Shown here: positions 23,596-30,759 of the stretch, one piece after another | How positions within the stretch are numbered: the first letter of the stretch is position 1 | How the letters are laid out: each line of letters opens with the position of its first letter | Assembly (NCBI GenBank): GCA_037443085.1 | Contig: JBBIPA010000018.1 | Span: 1 to 31,150, forward strand | Direction of reading: 5' to 3' | Source of the DNA: JBBIPA01 sp037443085 | Lineage (GTDB): Bacteria; Chloroflexota; Dehalococcoidia; GIF9; UBA5629 | Length of the DNA: 31,150 nt | The notes under the pieces: model-generated | The model's database searches: none | What the model saw: the letters and a program-made list of their open reading frames with translations, nothing else | What the model was told of the DNA's origin: nothing | Program-made: the position numbers and the translations under genes

Positions 23596-24807
23596 ATGTG
23601 GCAGCAGATCAGGTCTAATCGGAACAAGTCAATAGCGCTTGTCGTTATCATGGGCGTGTTACTGATACTACTCGGCTATTTTCTTGGTTTGTACTTCCTT
23701 GATAGCGGCGAAGCCGGCTTAATCCTCGCCCTGATTGTCTGGGTCATCATGAGTCTTATCGCCTACTTCCAGGGTGACAGCATTCTCCTCTCTATGTCCA
23801 AAGCTAGAAAAATCGCTAAGGAGGATTATCCTCGCCTTCATAATGTTGTCGAGGAAATGCAAATCGCCTCTGGCTTGGCGAAAATACCCGATGTTTACAT
23901 TATTGATGACCCCGCCATGAACGCCTTTGCCACTGGCAGAGATCCGACAAAAGCTTCCATAGCAGTCACCTCTGGGTTGCTGCAGAGACTCAACCGTGAT
24001 GAACTTCAAGGGGTCATTGGACACGAGCTATCTCACGTCAACAACCGCGATATATTGCTCATGGCAATGTGCAGTGTGCTTCTTGGCACCATCGTCATTT
24101 TATCCTGGCATGCCTCACGCTTCATGTTCTGGGGCGGCATGTCACGGTCAAGAAGAGATTCTTCTTCCGGAGGTGGCAGTGCTCAAATAATCATCCTTAT
24201 CATCGCCATAGTCTTAATGATACTGGCACCCATTTTTGCTCAGCTCATCTACCTCGCCATCTCCCGAAAAAGAGAGTATCTGGCTGATGCCTGTTCTGCT
24301 CTCTACACTAGGTATCCTGAGGGACTGGCGTCAGCACTGGAAAAAATCGCAGCCTCCGCTGCTCCACTTAAGTCAGCCAATCAGGCAACAGCACCAATGT
24401 ATATTATTAACCCCTTCCGCAAAGAGGGCATGGCAGCCAGTGACCTCACCAGCACGCACCCACCTATATCAGAAAGAATCCGGATACTGCGCTCCATGGC
24501 TGGCGCCTCTTATGCCGACTATAATAGAGCTTACCAGACGGTTCGCAAATCCCGCAGCAGCATTATCCCTGCTTCTGAAGTAGCTGCTGCCGGTACAGTC
24601 TCACTTCGAGCAGCCGGCACTGAGACGAGAGAGCCGGAACCAGTCGAGGAGCAAATCCAGCGCACCAGGGAAACCACCGACCTCATGTGGCAAATGAACC
24701 ACTATCGAACTATTGACTGTGACTGCGGTGTCAGATTGAAAATGCCACCTAGCTTTAGAAACGTGAACGTCAGGTGCCCACACTGTGGGAAAATACACGC
24801 AGTTTAG
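23596..24807 (+). CDS. HtpX-like M48 membrane metalloprotease with C-terminal zinc ribbon
   Basis: A 403-residue zinc protease. Two N-terminal helices (about 15-34 and 38-57) precede the M48 domain. The zinc site is H143-E144-L-S-H147 (VIGHELSHVNNRD) with E227 as third ligand in REYLADA; E144 is the catalytic base. Two further helices lie at about 153-173 and 194-222. The domain closes with STHPPISERIRILRSM. HtpX-type proteases degrade damaged membrane proteins from the cytoplasmic face. Unlike standard HtpX (about 290 residues), this protein has an extra 100-residue tail ending in a zinc ribbon, C375-x-C377 and C394-x2-C397 (CPHC). It follows lemA by 24 nt and is surely co-transcribed; its own ribosome site is weak. 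Confidence 0.92.
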   Translation: MWQQIRSNRNKSIALVVIMGVLLILLGYFLGLYFLDSGEAGLILALIVWVIMSLIAYFQGDSILLSMSKARKIAKEDYPRLHNVVEEMQIASGLAKIPDVYIIDDPAMNAFATGRDPTKASIAVTSGLLQRLNRDELQGVIGHELSHVNNRDILLMAMCSVLLGTIVILSWHASRFMFWGGMSRSRRDSSSGGGSAQIIILIIAIVLMILAPIFAQLIYLAISRKREYLADACSALYTRYPEGLASALEKIAASAAPLKSANQATAPMYIINPFRKEGMAASDLTSTHPPISERIRILRSMAGASYADYNRAYQTVRKSRSSIIPASEVAAAGTVSLRAAGTETREPEPVEEQIQRTRETTDLMWQMNHYRTIDCDCGVRLKMPPSFRNVNVRCPHCGKIHAV

Positions 24808-24891
24808 AACATCCCCAAATCACGAGCCGGTGTCACCCTCGGATGAGCCACTGTGGTAAAATTGAGAGGGATGTCATCACTTAAATAAGTA

Positions 24892-26784
24892 ATGGATAAA
24901 ACAATAAAAACCACCCCACAGGAAATGCTATCAGAAGCCATTGATAGCTCCACCATCCCCTCTTTTGTTATTGACAAACAGCATAAAATCACTCATTGGA
25001 ACACCGCCCTCGAAGTGCTATGCGGCATAAAGAAAAGGGGCATAATCGGTACGGACGGGCAATGGCGGGCATTCTATACCACTAAAAGACCCACGCTGGC
25101 CGACCTCATCGTTGATGGGGCACCACACGACAAAATTGAATTATATTACGGAGGCCGATACAAGAAATCACAGCTCATTGATGGCGCCTATGAAGTCGAA
25201 GACTTCTTCCCATCACTCGGCGAACACGGCATTTGGCTTCATTTCACCGCCAGCCCGGTGAAAAAAAATGATGAAATTGTGGGCGCTGTAGAGACTCTTC
25301 AGAATATCACAGAGCGCAAAAATGCTGAAGAGCTGCTATCGAAAATTATCGACGGCTCTAATATCCCGTCATTTGTCATTAATAAACAGCATGTGGTCAC
25401 CCACTGGAATACCGCCATCGAAGCACTCACTGGAATTAAAAAGAGTGAAATGATCGGAACCAGTGACCAGTGGCGCACCTTCTATAACGAGAAAAGGCCA
25501 TCTCTAGCTGACTTAATTGTAGATAGGGCTTCGCCCGACAATCTTGAAGCATACTATCGAGGAAAGTGTAAAAAATCCGTTCTCATCGATGGTGCCTATG
25601 AGGTTGAAGATTTCTTCTCATCGGTACATGAAGGCGGGAAATGGCTTCACTTCACCGCCAGCCCGGTAAGGGGACGAAGCGGTGAAATAATTGGGGCATT
25701 GGAGACTTTGCAGGATATCACTGAGCGCAAGAAGGCTGAGCAAGCATTATTTGAGTCGGGAAAAAGCTTCAGGGATTTATTCGAAAGCGCTCTCGATGCT
25801 ATCTGGGTGCAGGACATGGATGGCAATATCAAGATAGCCAATAAGGCTGCCGGCAGGCTATTTGGCTGTTCCTCCGGGCAACTATGCCAGTTAAATATAT
25901 CCACATTCCTCACCTCCGAAAGCTTCATCGCTGCCAAAGTGATACAAACAAAGCTTATCCAGCATCAATCAGTGGACATGCCCTATCAGCAACGGCTGAA
26001 CAGAAAAGATGGCACGGAGTTAATTGTCGAGATCACAACACGATTGATCAAAGAAGGCAATAAGCCCGCAGCTTTCCAGACCATTGCCCGAGACGTCACC
26101 AAAGAACGCAAAATGCAGGAGAGTATGCGTTTTTACCTTCACAAAGTTCTGGTAGCTCAGGAGGAAGAACGCAAGCGCATTGCCCGCGAACTTCATGATG
26201 ATACTGCCCAATCCTTGCTGCTCCTGATACACAAATTGGATGCCCAGATTTCCGACCGCAAAGCAGTAATATCCAAACCTGTCCGTGAAGAGCTGAACAA
26301 ACTAAATGACCTGGCTAAGGAAATCCTCAAAGGTATCAGGCGTTACTCTCAGGAATTACGGCCTGCCATTCTTGATGACCTGGGATTAATGGCAGCGCTG
26401 GAATGGATGGCTGACAATCTCGCTAAGGAAAAGGGCATTGAAGTTGCCATCCAGATAACCATGCAGAGCAACGAGCTACCACGAGACGCTCAACTGGTAC
26501 TCTTCCGCATCGCCCAGGAAGCTATCTCCAATATCAGGAAATACTCTGAGGCATCAAGGGTTATCATCAAACTGGAATCAAAAGCAGACAGGAAACGCAT
26601 GGTTATTACGGATAACGGCAAAGGGTTTGTTGTCCCAGCACGGTTAGGTGACCTGAGCAACTTGGGGAAATTCGGGCTTATCGGCATGCAGGAACGTGCT
26701 CAGCTTCTCAATGGCACCATGACCATTTACTCTACACCAGGCAATGGTTGCTCCATAATTATCGAAATTCCTACGGAGAAGTGA
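24892..26784 (+). CDS. PAS-PAS-PAS sensor histidine kinase (NarL-partner type, HisKA_3)
   Basis: A 630-residue soluble kinase without membrane segments, thus sensing an internal cue. Two near-duplicate PAS domains (about residues 14-140 and 150-275) share IPSFVI-KQH-THWNTA, QWR-FY, RP-LADLIVD, LIDGAYEVEDFF and WLHFTASPV. A third, different PAS (about 288-405) follows. The dimerisation/phosphoacceptor helix is EEERKRIARELHDDTAQSL with H435. The ATPase domain has the N-box around N547 and DNGKGF at 574. This HisKA_3 type works with NarL/LuxR-family response regulators, none of which is encoded nearby, so it is an orphan in this window. The ATG at 24892 has no clear ribosome site. It converges on the CoA-transferase genes with a shared terminator. 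Confidence 0.92.
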   Translation: MDKTIKTTPQEMLSEAIDSSTIPSFVIDKQHKITHWNTALEVLCGIKKRGIIGTDGQWRAFYTTKRPTLADLIVDGAPHDKIELYYGGRYKKSQLIDGAYEVEDFFPSLGEHGIWLHFTASPVKKNDEIVGAVETLQNITERKNAEELLSKIIDGSNIPSFVINKQHVVTHWNTAIEALTGIKKSEMIGTSDQWRTFYNEKRPSLADLIVDRASPDNLEAYYRGKCKKSVLIDGAYEVEDFFSSVHEGGKWLHFTASPVRGRSGEIIGALETLQDITERKKAEQALFESGKSFRDLFESALDAIWVQDMDGNIKIANKAAGRLFGCSSGQLCQLNISTFLTSESFIAAKVIQTKLIQHQSVDMPYQQRLNRKDGTELIVEITTRLIKEGNKPAAFQTIARDVTKERKMQESMRFYLHKVLVAQEEERKRIARELHDDTAQSLLLLIHKLDAQISDRKAVISKPVREELNKLNDLAKEILKGIRRYSQELRPAILDDLGLMAALEWMADNLAKEKGIEVAIQITMQSNELPRDAQLVLFRIAQEAISNIRKYSEASRVIIKLESKADRKRMVITDNGKGFVVPARLGDLSNLGKFGLIGMQERAQLLNGTMTIYSTPGNGCSIIIEIPTEK

Positions 26785-26809
26785 GAGAAAAACATTCCAC
26801 ATGTCAAAA

Positions 26810-26839
26810 AAAGAGCCACCTGCAAGCAGATGGCTCTTT
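26810..26839 (-). terminator. Intrinsic terminator of the CoA-transferase operon, possibly bidirectional
   Basis: AAAGAGCCA (26810-26818) pairs with TGGCTCTTT (26831-26839), and CTGC pairs with GCAG inside after one mismatch. Read on the minus strand the stem ends in a run of seven T, a proper terminator for the CoA-transferase genes. On the plus strand only three T follow, so it may also weakly stop the kinase message. Confidence 0.75.
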
Positions 26840-26862
26840 ACAAAGTAATGGCTCTCAAGAGC

Positions 26863-27537
26863 TTACAATTCGAATATCTTCAGGTCAGGAGCTACAATCA
26901 GTTTGGGCTCGGTAAGAGCCTGAACCTCTTCCGGCGTCCAGCCAGGAGCAATTTCCTTCAGCACCAAGCCTTTCTGAGTTACTTCAATAACGGCCATATC
27001 GGTGATGATAAGGTCGACGCATTCAGGAGCTGTCAATGGCACCGAGCATTTCTTCACTATCTTGGGCTTACCATCTTTCACAGTATGCTCAGTGAGACAG
27101 ACTACCTTCCTGGCATTGAAAGCCAAATCCATGCCGCCACCGATATTGCCCACACCCCTTCCAGGAAACATCCAGTTAGCCAGGTCTCCCTTCTCAGATA
27201 CTTCGATCACGCCAAGCATGGTGATATCCACATGGCCGCCACGTATCATCAAGAAAGAGTCAGCATGGTGAAAAAAGCACATGCCGGGCAATGGTGTGAC
27301 ATACTGCCCGCCAGCATTGACCAGGTCGATATCCGCTTTCTCAGCAGAATCTTCAGCGGTAACCACAGTACCAAAACCCAGCATGCCATTTTCACTATGA
27401 TAAATAACTTCCATGCCTTCAGGAACAAAACTGGACACCAGAGTGGGAATACCGATACCCAGATTAACCACAGCGCCATCAAATAGCTCTTTCGCTGCCC
27501 TCATTGCCATCACTTCACGGCTCATACGTTCTTTCAT
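26863..27537 (-). CDS. CoA-transferase subunit B (3-oxoacid/acetate CoA-transferase family I)
   Basis: A 224-residue beta subunit. Family I CoA-transferases swap CoA between an acyl-CoA and a free acid through a glutamyl-CoA intermediate. The N-terminus GAVVNLGIGIPTLVSSFVPEG is typical, and the catalytic glutamate is E49 in HSENGMLG. GGHVDITMLGVIEVSEKGDLANWMFPG matches the family middle section, where the loop normally reads GDxANW. GGAGG stands before the ATG at 27537. The alpha subunit gene lies just upstream in the same operon with a 36-nt gap. The actual acid pair is not readable from sequence; acetoacetate, acetate, butyrate and glutaconate enzymes all share this architecture. Confidence 0.93.
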   Translation of the reverse strand: MKERMSREVMAMRAAKELFDGAVVNLGIGIPTLVSSFVPEGMEVIYHSENGMLGFGTVVTAEDSAEKADIDLVNAGGQYVTPLPGMCFFHHADSFLMIRGGHVDITMLGVIEVSEKGDLANWMFPGRGVGNIGGGMDLAFNARKVVCLTEHTVKDGKPKIVKKCSVPLTAPECVDLIITDMAVIEVTQKGLVLKEIAPGWTPEEVQALTEPKLIVAPDLKIFEL

Positions 27538-27573
27538 TTCAATCCTCCTGAGAATGTTTTTTTTGAGTTACAA

Positions 27574-28320
27574 TCAGACACTTCTCACCCAGAAGCTACG
27601 CTCCAGATGACGCGGGAATGGCAAAGGCTCTTGCACTTTGACAATGCGGTTCACAAAGATGCCCGGAACTACCACTGCCTCCGGGTCAATACCGCCCGCT
27701 TCTACTATCTCATCGACCTCGACAATAGTAATCCTGGCGTTCATCGCCATTATAGGATTAAACTGCCTCATGGTTCCCCGGAATATCAAGTTGCCTTTCG
27801 TATCCGCCTTATAAGCCCGTACAAGGGCATAGTCGGCTTTGATAGCACGTTCCATGACACAGTGCCTGCCATCAAATTCTCTTATTTCCTTCCCGTCGGC
27901 AATCACCGTACCATAGCCTGTAGGCGTATAGAAAGCCGGTATACCTGCTGCACCGCATCGTATTCTCTCAGCCAGAGTTCCCTGGGGCACCAACTCCAGT
28001 TCCACCTCTTTAGCCAGAATTTGCTTCTCTGCCGGGCTGGGTTTTGATGCCGAAGTAGAGAAGGGGAAGCTGGCAATAACCTTTCTCACCTGCTTATTCT
28101 CAAACAGTATGCGGTGGTCATCGTAATCCAGCGTCAACCCGATGCCGCCAGCAGTGTTTGCCACGATCGTCAAATTCTTAGCCCCTTTTTTACGCAGCGC
28201 CTGAATCAGGTAATAAGGCGTGCCACCGGGACCTGCAAAATTGCCAATCAGAATCGTGGCATCATCCGGGACATCAGCTACCGCTTCATCAAAGGATTTC
28301 AGTATCTTATTTAGTGCCAT
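27574..28320 (-). CDS. CoA-transferase subunit A (3-oxoacid/acetate CoA-transferase family I)
   Basis: A 248-residue alpha subunit, the first gene of the operon. The N-terminal segment MALNKILKSFDEAVADVPDDATILIGNF with NFAGPGGTPYYLIQAL corresponds to the GGFGLxGxPxxLI loop of the family that builds the CoA site, though the glycine spacing differs from SCOT. VELELVPQGTLAERIRCGAAGIPAFYTPTG is the conserved middle section and KADYALVRAYKADTKGNLIFRGTMRQFNPIMAMNA the conserved C-terminal one. GAGGAGG lies before the ATG at 28320. It pairs with subunit B at 26863-27537 to form an alpha/beta enzyme. Being divergent from an MFS carrier through closely packed promoters suggests joint control with uptake of its acid substrate. 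Confidence 0.93.
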   Translation of the reverse strand: MALNKILKSFDEAVADVPDDATILIGNFAGPGGTPYYLIQALRKKGAKNLTIVANTAGGIGLTLDYDDHRILFENKQVRKVIASFPFSTSASKPSPAEKQILAKEVELELVPQGTLAERIRCGAAGIPAFYTPTGYGTVIADGKEIREFDGRHCVMERAIKADYALVRAYKADTKGNLIFRGTMRQFNPIMAMNARITIVEVDEIVEAGGIDPEAVVVPGIFVNRIVKVQEPLPFPRHLERSFWVRSV

Positions 28321-28395
28321 TGAGTACCTCCTCGCAGAATATTACTTAATCTTCATGTTGGGTAATTTAATATGAAAAGCAGCAGAAAACACTAC

Positions 28396-28424
28396 ATTTT
28401 AAATAGTCACTAATTGACTGTCAA
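28396..28424 (-). promoter_or_regulatory. Sigma70 promoter of the CoA-transferase operon
   Basis: On the minus strand consensus TTGACA (28424-28419), a 17-nt spacer and TAAAAT (28401-28396). The -35 box lies inside the palindrome at 28412-28426. Confidence 0.65.
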
Positions 28425-28426
28425 TT
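28412..28426. promoter_or_regulatory. Palindrome in the shared divergent promoter region, operator candidate
   Basis: AATTGAC, a single T, GTCAATT. It covers the -35 box of the CoA-transferase promoter and ends 7 nt before the -35 box of the divergent MFS promoter, a position from which a bound dimer could control both. Confidence 0.5.
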
Positions 28427-28433
28427 CGTCACA

Positions 28434-28462
28434 TTGACTATTGCCCAATTTTGCTTTATGCT
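28434..28462 (+). promoter_or_regulatory. Sigma70 promoter of the MFS gene at 28553
   Basis: TTGACT (28434-28439), a 17-nt spacer and TATGCT (28457-28462), about 90 nt before the ATG. Its -35 is only nine bases from that of the opposing CoA-transferase promoter. Confidence 0.55.
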
Positions 28463-28552
28463 ATGCCACAAAGCCAAACTTTCTGAACAAAAAATCATGA
28501 CTTTTACCCCTTTCGATAATCCTGCAAGCAACTGTTAGAGTAATGACGACAG

Positions 28553-29764
28553 ATGAACAAACATGCCGTTGCTATTATAATTGCCGGCTTCGTTACAGTG
28601 TTCATTACATTCGCTATCCGCTATAACTATGGAATTTTGCTCCCCGAAATGCTCCCCGCCTTACAGATCACCAAGGCTGAGGCAGGTGTAATATTTGCCT
28701 CTTACTTTGTGGCTTACACTATCGGCTCGCCCATCCTCGGCCTAATGGCAGACAGATACAACATGCGGCTTATTCTCATCCTGTTTCCCGCAATGCTCTG
28801 CCTGGGGACATTTCTGATGTCGTATTCTTCCTCATTGCTGAACGCCAGTCTGTTTTTCGCATTGGCAGGGCTGGGATCTGCAGGTTGCTGGGCACCTGTT
28901 GTTACCCTGATACCACGGTGGGTGAGCGACCATCGAAGAGGGTTGGCCTTAGCGTTTACTGATATGGGGAGTGCCAGCGGCATTGTCGTCTGGAGCTGGG
29001 CAATGCCGTACATAGTAGAAGCTGCAAGCTGGACAGTAGGCTGGATAAGTCTGGCAATCATGGCACTGCTCGCTACAATACTTAATGCCTTTTTAGTAAG
29101 GAGCTACCCACCAGATACGTCGGGGTTTACTGAGCAAAAGGCCCGCAATCAAATCAACGAGCCAATAGGGACAACCTATCTGAAGCTGTTACACAATGCT
29201 AAATTCTGGCTCATTGGTCTATCGTACCTGCTGATTGGCTTCTCTATTCTGATTCCATTTACCTTCTTGCCCACACACGCCATACAAACCTTAGCAATGC
29301 CATACCAGATTGCTAAATGGTTGATTATCATAGTCGCTGCCACAGGAATTGCCGGCAAATTGGTTCTCAGCCATCTTTCAGACACAAAAGGGCGAATTAA
29401 AATCATCATTTTATGCGATATATTAATCGCTGCTGGCGGCCTTGGCATGGCATACAGCAGCAATTTCATCACATTGGGTATATCCGCCGCCATCTTTGGG
29501 ATCGGCTACGGTGCCCTCTGGCCAGTTTATGCTGCTATCACCGCTGATTACTTCCCCAAAATGTATTCCGGCAGAATCATCGGCTTGTGGACCCTCTACA
29601 TGGGTGTTGGCTCAATCGTTGCTCCACCACTAGCAGGATGGACAATTGACTCCACAGGCATGTTCGTCTGGGCATTTATCCTCACCGCAGTAAGCGCCAT
29701 ATTATCCCTGGCACTGCTCCTGCCACTGTCTAAAACCCCCACCAGCAGCCATGAGACGCTATAG
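28553..29764 (+). CDS. MFS transporter (oxalate/formate antiporter-like)
   Basis: A 403-residue carrier with twelve predicted helices. The loop after helix 2 reads GLMADRYNMRLIL (motif A, G-x3-D-R), and the central loop region is KARNQINEPIGTTYLKLLHNAKFWLIGLSYLLIG, the typical OFA-type second-half start (xxxxFWxLxxxxxL). ILSHLSDTKGRIKII is the matching second-half motif A. The closing stretch GSIVAPPLAGWTIDSTG marks helix 11-12. The ATG at 28553 has only a poor ribosome site. Sharing a divergent control region with the CoA-transferase pair suggests transport of a carboxylic acid that is then activated to its CoA ester; that is inference. Confidence 0.9.
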   Translation: MNKHAVAIIIAGFVTVFITFAIRYNYGILLPEMLPALQITKAEAGVIFASYFVAYTIGSPILGLMADRYNMRLILILFPAMLCLGTFLMSYSSSLLNASLFFALAGLGSAGCWAPVVTLIPRWVSDHRRGLALAFTDMGSASGIVVWSWAMPYIVEAASWTVGWISLAIMALLATILNAFLVRSYPPDTSGFTEQKARNQINEPIGTTYLKLLHNAKFWLIGLSYLLIGFSILIPFTFLPTHAIQTLAMPYQIAKWLIIIVAATGIAGKLVLSHLSDTKGRIKIIILCDILIAAGGLGMAYSSNFITLGISAAIFGIGYGALWPVYAAITADYFPKMYSGRIIGLWTLYMGVGSIVAPPLAGWTIDSTGMFVWAFILTAVSAILSLALLLPLSKTPTSSHETL

Positions 29765-29774
29765 CCAGATGAAA

Positions 29775-29795
29775 CCCTCTTATTGGAAAAGAGGG
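29775..29795. terminator. Hairpin between convergent MFS and TatD-like genes
   Basis: CCCTCTT, a 7-nt loop and AAGAGGG form a 7-bp stem 11 nt past the MFS stop. No T-run of useful length follows on the plus strand, so it is a plausible rather than proven terminator. Confidence 0.4.
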
Positions 29796-29831
29796 GGACG
29801 GCCAAAAAACTTGACTGCAAGTAACTTATAG

Positions 29832-30626
29832 CTACGCTACCGGCAAATTAAAGAATTTCTTAGGGTTATCCCAGGTAACCTTCTCTATTTCTTTAACGGG
29901 CAGACCATCCATCCGCATTGCCCAGGCAGCTTTGACGAGAGACAAATGTCCAGCGCCACCGTATCCCAGCTCGGAGCCAATTATTATCTTATCCCTGAAT
30001 TCCGGATTATCGATCACAATGTCGGATACCTCTTCCGCTGTCAGTTTATCATAGCAAATGCTCAGTCCAGTCACCGCGCCGGAGGCAAGACGAGTCTTAA
30101 TGGTGTTCTTGCCGGTATGGTCAAGAACTGCCTTCCCCAACGGGAATTTTTCTTTCTTGAGAACATCAATTATCTGCGGTGTTACCTCGGGTGTTTGGGG
30201 CTGTCTCGGCGTTGGAGTGTGTATGATTATGGGTAGGTTATGTTCCTTGGCAATTGCCAGCTGGTCCTTGAACAGGTTCCTCTCATGTTCATTGGCTGTA
30301 TCCAGACCAATCTCACCTATACAAACCACCCTCTTCTCCTTTAGATATTGAGGCATAGCTTTCAGGCATTCGTCATACCCCTCGCTGCTCAAGCCATAGA
30401 AAGGCACTGCCAGCCCAGCATAGCAATCTATGCCCATGGAAGCAGCATACTTAACCATATAATTAAGGGTTTTTTCCCAGAGCTCAATCAATGTCTTGGG
30501 ATAGAACAAACCTGCCATCAGGTGAGGGGTGGGGATAACCCCAACCTCTACACCACCCCATGCCATCCTCAATATATCCTCACCGGCCACTCTGTCCATA
30601 TGTACGTGGGCATCGATAATTCTCAT
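29832..30626 (-). CDS. TatD-related metal-dependent hydrolase (COG1099-like)
   Basis: A 264-residue TIM-barrel hydrolase. The metal ligands are visible in order: D5-A-H7-V-H9 at the first strand, E105 in CIGEIGLD, H136 in IIIHTP and H170 in VLDHTG. The last ligand, usually an aspartate, is E219 here (GSELG). The stretch LSICYDKLTAEEVSDIVID resembles the archaeal/bacterial COG1099 group rather than classical TatD DNase, so the substrate (nucleic acid, peptide or a small ester/amide) is uncertain. GGAGG lies before the ATG at 30626. It stands alone, with a leader of about 80 nt and convergent with the MFS gene. Confidence 0.87.
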   Translation of the reverse strand: MRIIDAHVHMDRVAGEDILRMAWGGVEVGVIPTPHLMAGLFYPKTLIELWEKTLNYMVKYAASMGIDCYAGLAVPFYGLSSEGYDECLKAMPQYLKEKRVVCIGEIGLDTANEHERNLFKDQLAIAKEHNLPIIIHTPTPRQPQTPEVTPQIIDVLKKEKFPLGKAVLDHTGKNTIKTRLASGAVTGLSICYDKLTAEEVSDIVIDNPEFRDKIIIGSELGYGGAGHLSLVKAAWAMRMDGLPVKEIEKVTWDNPKKFFNLPVA

Positions 30627-30714
30627 TTCAATCCTCCTTCAGAAGAAATTGACACCATAACAAGAATGCTGAAAAAGCCTCCTTAAGGCATTTAAAAAAA
30701 GTAAGCCCTAAGAT

Positions 30715-30720
30715 ATTATA
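30715..30720 (-). promoter_or_regulatory. -10 box candidate for the TatD-like gene
   Basis: A perfect TATAAT on the minus strand about 90 nt before the start codon; the -35 at 17-nt spacing (TTCCAT) is weak. The leader between holds a small GCCT/AGGC stem followed by five T in the direction of transcription. Confidence 0.35.
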
Positions 30721-30759
30721 CACTTAACAAGTTTATGATGGAATGTACAGAATGCTAAT

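Noticed and set aside
24871..24888. Five-codon leader peptide (MSSLK) before the histidine kinase
   Set aside because: GAGAGGG directly abuts the ATG with no spacing, the peptide shows no regulatory codon run and no attenuator stem follows; probably chance.
26830..27486. Long open frame on the plus strand opposite CoA-transferase subunit B
   Set aside because: Its translation is rich in His, Ser and Arg with no family pattern, while the minus-strand frame has the full CoA-transferase motif set and a good ribosome site.
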